Shown here: in pieces, positions 14,699 through 18,129 of the stretch | Position numbering within the stretch: the stretch's first letter is position 1 | Layout: each line of letters begins with the position of its first letter | From: an uncultured Collinsella sp. | Lineage (GTDB): Bacteria > Actinomycetota > Coriobacteriia > Coriobacteriales > Coriobacteriaceae | Assembly (NCBI GenBank): GCA_902495525.1 | Contig: CABUXL010000033.1 | Location: forward strand, 1-18,129 | Direction: 5' to 3' | Length of the DNA stretch: 18,129 bases | Position numbers and translations under genes: made by a program | The notes under the pieces: model-generated | The model's input: the letters and a program-made list of their open reading frames with translations, nothing else | Database searches by the model: none | What the model was told of the DNA's origin: nothing

Positions 14699-14726
14699 GT
14701 TGCGGCGTTTGGTAAAACGCCGCAAC
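14699..14726. terminator. 12-bp perfect hairpin just after the lipoprotein gene
   Basis: GTTGCGGCGTTT-GGTA-AAACGCCGCAAC is a perfect stem with a four-base loop, three bases beyond the stop of the minus-strand lipoprotein gene. The top of the stem is A/T-rich, but there is no long T-run outside it. It is probably the 3' end signal of that gene. Confidence 0.6.
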
Positions 14727-14729
14727 GAA

Positions 14730-15287
14730 CTAGCTCAGCATTGCATCCATCATCTCGGAGTTGACGGAGTCGTCGGCAGACCACTCGCCGTCGTCGTTGC
14801 AGGTGTACTTGAAGATAACCGTGGTCTTCCTGGGCTCGGTGGCCTTGGTCACATCGACCATAACCTGACCGGCCATCTTGTACAGCTCGTCATCGAAAGG
14901 AACCGTATCAAGCGCGGCGACCTTCTCCTGATACTGGGTGGAGAAGTCCTCGACGATCTTGTTCATAGACTTGCAGGTGATGGAGACCTCGGCGGTCGCG
15001 ACACCCTTGTCCTCGTCGACCGTCACGTCGCCGATCTTGTAGTCAAAGCCCTCGAGATAGGTCTTGGCATACTCCTTGGGATCGATACCCAGCTGCTCGA
15101 ACTCGTCGCCCGAAGCCTCCTCCAGACCAGAGAGGAAGTCGTCGCCACCGTTCTTGACCTCGTCAAACTGCGTCGTAAGATCCTCGGTAATGAGCTCCTC
15201 AACCGAAGGACCTCCACAGCCGGAAAGCACGACCACGCATGCGACCAAGACGGCCATGAGGGGCGCAAGCAGCAGCTTCTTTTTCAT
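14730..15287 (-). CDS. Predicted lipoprotein of unknown function
   Basis: A 185-aa protein whose N-terminus MKKKLLLAPL plus a hydrophobic stretch ends in the lipobox VLSGC, with C24 as the lipidation site; a GGPS linker follows. The mature part is acidic and mostly helical to about residue 85 (EELITEDLTTQFDEV, DDFLSGLEEASG, GIDPKEYAKTYLEGF). A beta-rich segment follows (DYKIGDVTVDEDKGVATAEVSITC), then a further helical part, and a final strand (TTVIFKYTCNDDGEW). The order resembles small secreted DUF4878/5105-like lipoproteins, but I cannot assign a family. The start at ATG 15287 has GGGAGG upstream; the frame is open to 15467 without support. It is flanked by its own hairpin terminator and a possible promoter. 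Confidence 0.85.
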   Translation of the reverse strand: MKKKLLLAPLMAVLVACVVVLSGCGGPSVEELITEDLTTQFDEVKNGGDDFLSGLEEASGDEFEQLGIDPKEYAKTYLEGFDYKIGDVTVDEDKGVATAEVSITCKSMNKIVEDFSTQYQEKVAALDTVPFDDELYKMAGQVMVDVTKATEPRKTTVIFKYTCNDDGEWSADDSVNSEMMDAMLS

Positions 15288-15352
15288 GTTGTTCCTCCCA
15301 ATGAGCGGCACCGCGCTTCCCGGACGCGGCACACGTTGTAATAAGTAAGCCC

Positions 15353-15382
15353 ATACTATCCACTTATGAACACCCTCGGCAA
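15353..15382 (-). promoter_or_regulatory. Possible promoter of the lipoprotein gene
   Basis: On the minus strand TTGCCG (15377-15382) and TAGTAT (15353-15358) are 18 bases apart, 4/6 matches each. This would start a leader of about 60 bases. It is moderate support only. Confidence 0.4.
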
Positions 15383-15465
15383 CGCGAAGGCGCGGTCGGT
15401 TCGTTTTAGCGTCCGAACGGTTTGCAAGCCCGCCCAACGTGCAATAAAACGCTTTCCCGCGGTGC

Positions 15466-15497
15466 AATAAAAAAGGTGGCCGGAAAACCCGACCACC
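15466..15497 (-). terminator. Intrinsic terminator of the PTS IIA gene
   Basis: On the minus strand GGTGGTCGG and CCGGCCACC form a 9-bp stem (one U-G pair) around GTTTT, followed directly by TTTTTTATT. It lies 27 bases after the stop at 15524. This is a textbook rho-independent terminator. Confidence 0.9.
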
Positions 15498-15523
15498 CTC
15501 GCACAGCCTTTGGATGCCGCAGT

Positions 15524-16060
15524 TTACTTGCGGACGACCTTAACGATGGCGTCACCGGCGGCGACGGCAGACTCGGCCTCGACGGCGAGCTCGACGTCAG
15601 CAAACTCGGCGGTGTTGGACACGGCCACCACGACGCAGTCCTTGTAACCGGCAGCGGCGATCTTGGCGCGGTCGATCTTGAGTATGGGCTGACCAGCCTT
15701 CACAACGTCGTCGGCCTTGACGAAGCCCTCGAAGCCATCACCGTTCATGTTGACGGTGTCGACGCCAACGTGCACCAGAACCTCGATGCCGCTATCGGAC
15801 TGCAGACCCACGGCGTGACCCATGGTGACAGTCACCTTACCGTCGCAGGGAGCGTAGACCAGATCATCCTCGGGCCACACGGCACAGCCCTTGCCCAGAA
15901 CCTCGCCACCAAAGACGGGATCGGGCACGTCGGCCATCTTGATGACCTTGCCCTTGACGGGCGAGCACAGCACGTCGGCGCCAGCAGAAGCAGAGATGGA
16001 GGCCGGAGCAGCGGCAGCCGCGGGCTCAGCCTTCTTCTTGAACATGTCAAACAGACCCAT
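15524..16060 (-). CDS. Glucose-type PTS EIIA component, stand-alone
   Basis: A 178-aa cytoplasmic phosphocarrier (PTS_EIIA_1). A short amphipathic N-terminus (MGLFDMFKKK) and an Ala-rich linker lead into the beta-barrel domain from about residue 28. SPVKGKVIKMADVPDPVF matches the domain entry. H82 (GHAVGLQSDSG) and H97 (VLVHVGVDTV) correspond to E. coli IIAGlc H75 and H90; H97 is the phosphorylated residue. It accepts phosphate from HPr and passes it to an EIIB domain not encoded here, so it may serve several IICB permeases as Crr does. The ATG at 16060 has AGGAG upstream. The open frame upstream to 16390 crosses the promoter and is not coding. It has its own promoter and terminator. Confidence 0.92.
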   Translation of the reverse strand: MGLFDMFKKKAEPAAAAAPASISASAGADVLCSPVKGKVIKMADVPDPVFGGEVLGKGCAVWPEDDLVYAPCDGKVTVTMGHAVGLQSDSGIEVLVHVGVDTVNMNGDGFEGFVKADDVVKAGQPILKIDRAKIAAAGYKDCVVVAVSNTAEFADVELAVEAESAVAAGDAIVKVVRK

Positions 16061-16081
16061 ACGTTTTCTCCTCTTGATTAA

Positions 16082-16138
16082 GCGCAACGTTTTGCGCATG
16101 CCTATGGTGATTATAGTGCCAAATGGTTCAAATGCTAA
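16082..16138 (-). promoter_or_regulatory. Promoter and leader hairpin of the PTS IIA gene
   Basis: On the minus strand TTAGCA (16133-16138) and a perfect TATAAT (16110-16115) are 17 bases apart, so RNA should start near 16103. The leader contains a GCGCAA-AACG-TTGCGC dyad (16082-16097). This could be an operator or a stabilising hairpin. Confidence 0.7.
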
Positions 16139-16399
16139 GGTGGGAACTCGAATCGCGAGCCCTTCCCGGTAGTGCTCGTGGGACGAGCATCTCCTTTGCA
16201 TCGCGGGTCGATAAGCCGAGTATCGCCTGCGCACGGGACGGGCAGAAGCGGGCACACCAAACCCGACACTTCTTTTCGCTCTCGAGTCCTGCCGCCGCCC
16301 CGTCCCTGGCACTTCCTGATACCGACCGAAACGTGCCAAAATAAACCCGTCCCTTTTTGGTAGGTTTGGCGAGTGTGGATTTTCGGACACTTAACTAAC
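16139..16399. other. Non-coding stretch between the PTS IIA promoter and the Fic island
   Basis: I see no gene here. It holds a small perfect hairpin TGCTCGT-GGG-ACGAGCA (16173-16189), a GGGAA/TTCCC stem before it, and a GCCAAA/TTTGGC pair around 16334-16370 with a run CCCTTTTTGG. Short ORFs through it lack ribosome sites and recognisable motifs. It may be degraded accessory DNA at the edge of the island. Confidence 0.4.
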
Positions 16400-16469
16400 G
16401 AGCGTGGATAATCTCCCACTTTGACTTTAAGGCCGTCACCGAGCCAAAAACGGGAGATTATCCGCTCTC
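16400..16469 (+). repeat. Hairpin repeat, copy 1 (left of fic)
   Basis: GGATAATCTCCC (16406-16417) pairs perfectly with GGGAGATTATCC (16452-16463). The six flanking bases on each side extend the stem with one mismatch and one wobble. The loop begins ACTTTGA and has GGCC and an A-run. The same unit occurs in the same orientation at 17843-17906, so the two copies bracket the fic gene. Confidence 0.85.
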
Positions 16470-16514
16470 ATTTTGTATAACCCCCCTTGTACCAAGCCGA
16501 GCTCCATGGTCAAG

Positions 16515-16617
16515 TAATAACGACTTCTCATCATTAGATTGTTTACATCAATTCTAATGACTATTTAATCCTTAAACTCGTTATTAGAATTGATATGATT
16601 AGCCTAATAACGAGTTT
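16515..16617. promoter_or_regulatory. AT-rich operator-like array and promoters upstream of fic
   Basis: TAATAACGA occurs at 16515-16523 and 16605-16613 and inverted at 16578-16586. The last two lie in a perfect 14-bp inverted repeat (16574-16587 with 16604-16617). A second perfect 12-bp dyad joins ATCAATTCTAAT (16547-16558) to ATTAGAATTGAT (16583-16594). Two promoters fit: TTTACA (16542-16547), 16 bases, TTTAAT; and an extended -10 TGATATGAT (16591-16599) in the loop of the 14-bp repeat. A repressor here would block both. The winged helix of the downstream protein is the likely binder. Confidence 0.65.
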
Positions 16618-16643
16618 CCGGCACTAAAGATATGGAGGGCGCG

Positions 16644-17816
16644 ATGCAAATCGAGGAGAACGGCCAGGGAACGCTCCGCAATAATCTATCGGGGAAATTG
16701 GCTTACTATTCGTTTTTTCCAACGCCCTTGCAATCATTGAGGCAGCTAAACCTCACCGAGGAAACCTATCGCACGCTTTCCGCATGCTCACGAAAGCTTG
16801 GAGAGCTTGAAGGCATGCTCTACTTTGTTCCCAACGCCGACATGTATCTGACAATGTACGTGCGCAAAGAAGCACTCCTTTCTTCGCAAATTGAGGGAAC
16901 CCAGTGCACGTTTGACGACCTACTTAGTCCATCGCAAACACAACTCCATCATAAAGATGTCGCAGACGTCGTGAATTACGTCCGTGCTGTCGACCGCGGC
17001 GTAGAACTGCTCAAAAAGATGCCCTTGTGCACGAGACTTCTTAGGCAAGTTCATGCGGTCCTGCTGGACGGAGTGCGCGGAACGGAGAAGAATCCAGGCG
17101 AGCTGCGCTCCTCACAAAACTGGATTGGCCCCTCAGGCTGCACCATTGCAACCGCATCGTTTGTCCCTCCAAACATTGAAGATTTGAGTAACACGCTCCA
17201 GGACCTCGAACGCTTTATCAATGAGCCTCAAGTCGAAATGGATCCGATTGTGCGGGCGGCGCTCGTCCATTACCAATTTGAAACTGCCCATCCATTCCTA
17301 GACGGAAACGGTCGCCTGGGCAGGCTTCTCATTACACTTATGCTCATCAATGATGGCGTTCTTCATTCTTGCTTGTTCTATCCATCGTTCCAGTTCAAGA
17401 AAAATCGAAGCGAGTACTACCGGCAACTCACATCCGTAAGGGAGAGAGGCACTTACGAGGAATGGATAGAGTTTTTCTGCAACAGTCTTCTCGAGAGTGC
17501 GAAGGACTCGGTAGGGTCTTTAAAAAACCTTGTTGACCTCCATAACCGTTCCACAGCAACCATTACCGAAAATCTCGGAAGGACTGCTGCAAACGGGCAA
17601 AGGCTGTTGGGCATTCTTGAAGAGCACCCCATCGTCGACACCGCATTCATCGCTGCCCAACTCGATATCGGCAGGAGTACCGCGAGCTCGCTCGTCAAAT
17701 CATTTGAAGAATTGGGTATCCTCCGTCCTCTCGACGAGTCAAGACAGAGATACCGGCAGTACGGGTATGAAGAGTATCTTTCGATTCTCAGGGAAGACGC
17801 CGAGCCGATTAGATAG
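16644..17816 (+). CDS. Fic-family protein with C-terminal winged helix
   Basis: A 390-aa protein. Fic domains usually transfer AMP from ATP to a protein hydroxyl. Residues 15-100 form the Fic N-terminal region, with the self-inhibitory motif SSQIEG (80-85, E84; class II, S-x-x-x-E-G). The Fic core spans about 105-285: NWIGPSG, then the complete active motif HPFLDGNGRLGR (216-227, H216). A winged-helix domain follows (about 318-375; GILEEHPIVDTAFIAAQL, then IGRSTASSLVKSFEELGIL). The order matches SoFic-type proteins. I start at ATG 16644 because GGAGGG lies four bases upstream; ATG 16632 would put that site inside the gene. Base and codon use is clearly lower in GC than its neighbours, and hairpin repeats flank it, which suggests transfer. 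The target protein is unknown. Confidence 0.92.
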   Translation: MQIEENGQGTLRNNLSGKLAYYSFFPTPLQSLRQLNLTEETYRTLSACSRKLGELEGMLYFVPNADMYLTMYVRKEALLSSQIEGTQCTFDDLLSPSQTQLHHKDVADVVNYVRAVDRGVELLKKMPLCTRLLRQVHAVLLDGVRGTEKNPGELRSSQNWIGPSGCTIATASFVPPNIEDLSNTLQDLERFINEPQVEMDPIVRAALVHYQFETAHPFLDGNGRLGRLLITLMLINDGVLHSCLFYPSFQFKKNRSEYYRQLTSVRERGTYEEWIEFFCNSLLESAKDSVGSLKNLVDLHNRSTATITENLGRTAANGQRLLGILEEHPIVDTAFIAAQLDIGRSTASSLVKSFEELGILRPLDESRQRYRQYGYEEYLSILREDAEPIR

Positions 17817-17842
17817 GCATCGCAGCCCAGGCAAATTAAAGC

Positions 17843-17906
17843 GAGCGCGGATAATCTCCCACTTTGAGCCCGCACACAGGCCAAAACTGGGAGATTATCC
17901 ACGTTC
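17843..17906 (+). repeat. Hairpin repeat, copy 2 (right of fic)
   Basis: GGATAATCTCCC (17849-17860) pairs with GGGAGATTATCC (17889-17900). The outer GAGCGC/ACGTTC extends the stem with one mismatch and one wobble. The post-arm ACTTTGA and the GGCC-AAAA segment of the loop are shared with copy 1, but the rest of the loop differs. It starts 27 bases after the fic stop and could also serve as its 3' end. Confidence 0.85.
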
Positions 17907-18002
17907 ATTCCTGACTAGTCATTTAAGAACGTCCCCAATGACTACTCCGGCATCGCCGATGTTTCGGCAACGACAGACACTATGACCCAATCCGAGGGCA
18001 CT

Positions 18003-18043
18003 AAAAAGACAGGAGCCCCCGCTCGTGACCGCGGGTCGGGGCT
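18003..18043 (-). terminator. Possible terminator reading leftwards near the right-hand IS
   Basis: On the minus strand AGCCCC and GGGGCT, plus an inner CGC/GCG, form a bulged stem followed by CTGTCTTTTTAG. No minus-strand gene feeds it within the window; it could stop transcription entering from the right. The remaining bases from 17907 to 18104 show a small CGACA/TGTCG dyad (18045-18058) and nothing else I can assign. Confidence 0.35.
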
Positions 18044-18104
18044 GCGACAATGATGTCGAAGTGCCATAGGCGCAGCCGCGCCGCAACGAGGTTGGGAGGC
18101 TCCC

Positions 18105-18129
18105 ATGCCAAAGTATTCTACCGCGTTCG
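18105..18129 (+). CDS. Start of an IS3-type transposase OrfA
   Basis: Only eight codons are visible, reading MPKYSTAF, after a GGGAGG ribosome site five bases upstream. The MxKYSxxFK opening is common in IS3-family OrfA helix-turn-helix proteins. The gene runs off the right edge. It has the same orientation as the transposase fragment at the left edge, so the two could be copies of one element. Confidence 0.55.

Noticed and set aside
14282..14729. CRISPR array
   Set aside because: The repeated arms are inverted and degenerate, with no regular spacer length and no cas genes.
16127..16200. tRNA-like fold after the PTS IIA promoter
   Set aside because: Two small stems are present but there is no acceptor stem, no GTTCGA T-loop and no anticodon arm in register.

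Overview
The window looks like a chromosomal segment of a high-GC Gram-positive anaerobe of the Coriobacteriia, most likely a Collinsella-type gut bacterium. This rests on the GC-rich codon use, the mix of NAD-synthesis, hydrogenase-maturation and LytTR/AgrC-type signalling genes, and the short intergenic gaps rich in long perfect hairpins. The genus is an inference from gene content and style; no marker gene is present.

Layout, left to right. (1) 1-118: the 3' end of an IS3-family transposase gene. (2) 161-4028, minus strand: a nadA-nadB-nadC-niaR operon that makes nicotinate mononucleotide from aspartate. Its last gene is the predicted niacin-responsive repressor. A promoter (TTGTCA-N17-CATACT) sits inside a 44-bp perfect hyphenated palindrome upstream of nadA, which is the obvious autoregulatory operator. 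(3) 4321-6320: an overlapping pair, a LytTR response regulator and a GHKL (AgrC/HPK10-like) membrane histidine kinase. (4) 6382-6957, minus: a small protein that looks like a uracil-DNA-glycosylase-fold protein lacking the catalytic motifs. Divergent from it is trxA (7094-7414). (5) 7635-13508: a nickel/hydrogenase block with a His-rich 82-aa helical protein, a NikR with an N-terminal His/Cys-rich extension, then hypF, hypC, hypD and hypE. These make the Fe(CN)2CO ligands of [NiFe]-hydrogenase. hypA, hypB and the hydrogenase itself are not here. (6) 13613-14281: a HAD phosphatase of the phosphoglycolate phosphatase type. (7) 14282-14729: a non-coding convergent interval full of palindromes, including one 99-nt long hairpin. 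(8) 14730-15287, minus: a lipoprotein. (9) 15524-16060, minus: a stand-alone glucose-type PTS IIA protein with a good promoter and terminator. (10) 16400-17906: a lower-GC island with a Fic-domain protein carrying a C-terminal winged helix, an AT-rich operator-like promoter region, and a copy of the same hairpin repeat on each side. (11) From 18105: the start of an IS3-type orfA.

The most interesting parts are the Fic/winged-helix island with its repeated TAATAACGA sites and flanking hairpin repeats; the His-rich small protein coupled to the His-rich NikR; the apparently dead UDG-like protein; and the long hairpin between the phosphatase and the lipoprotein genes. Most large ORFs antisense to these genes are high-GC shadows and were left out.
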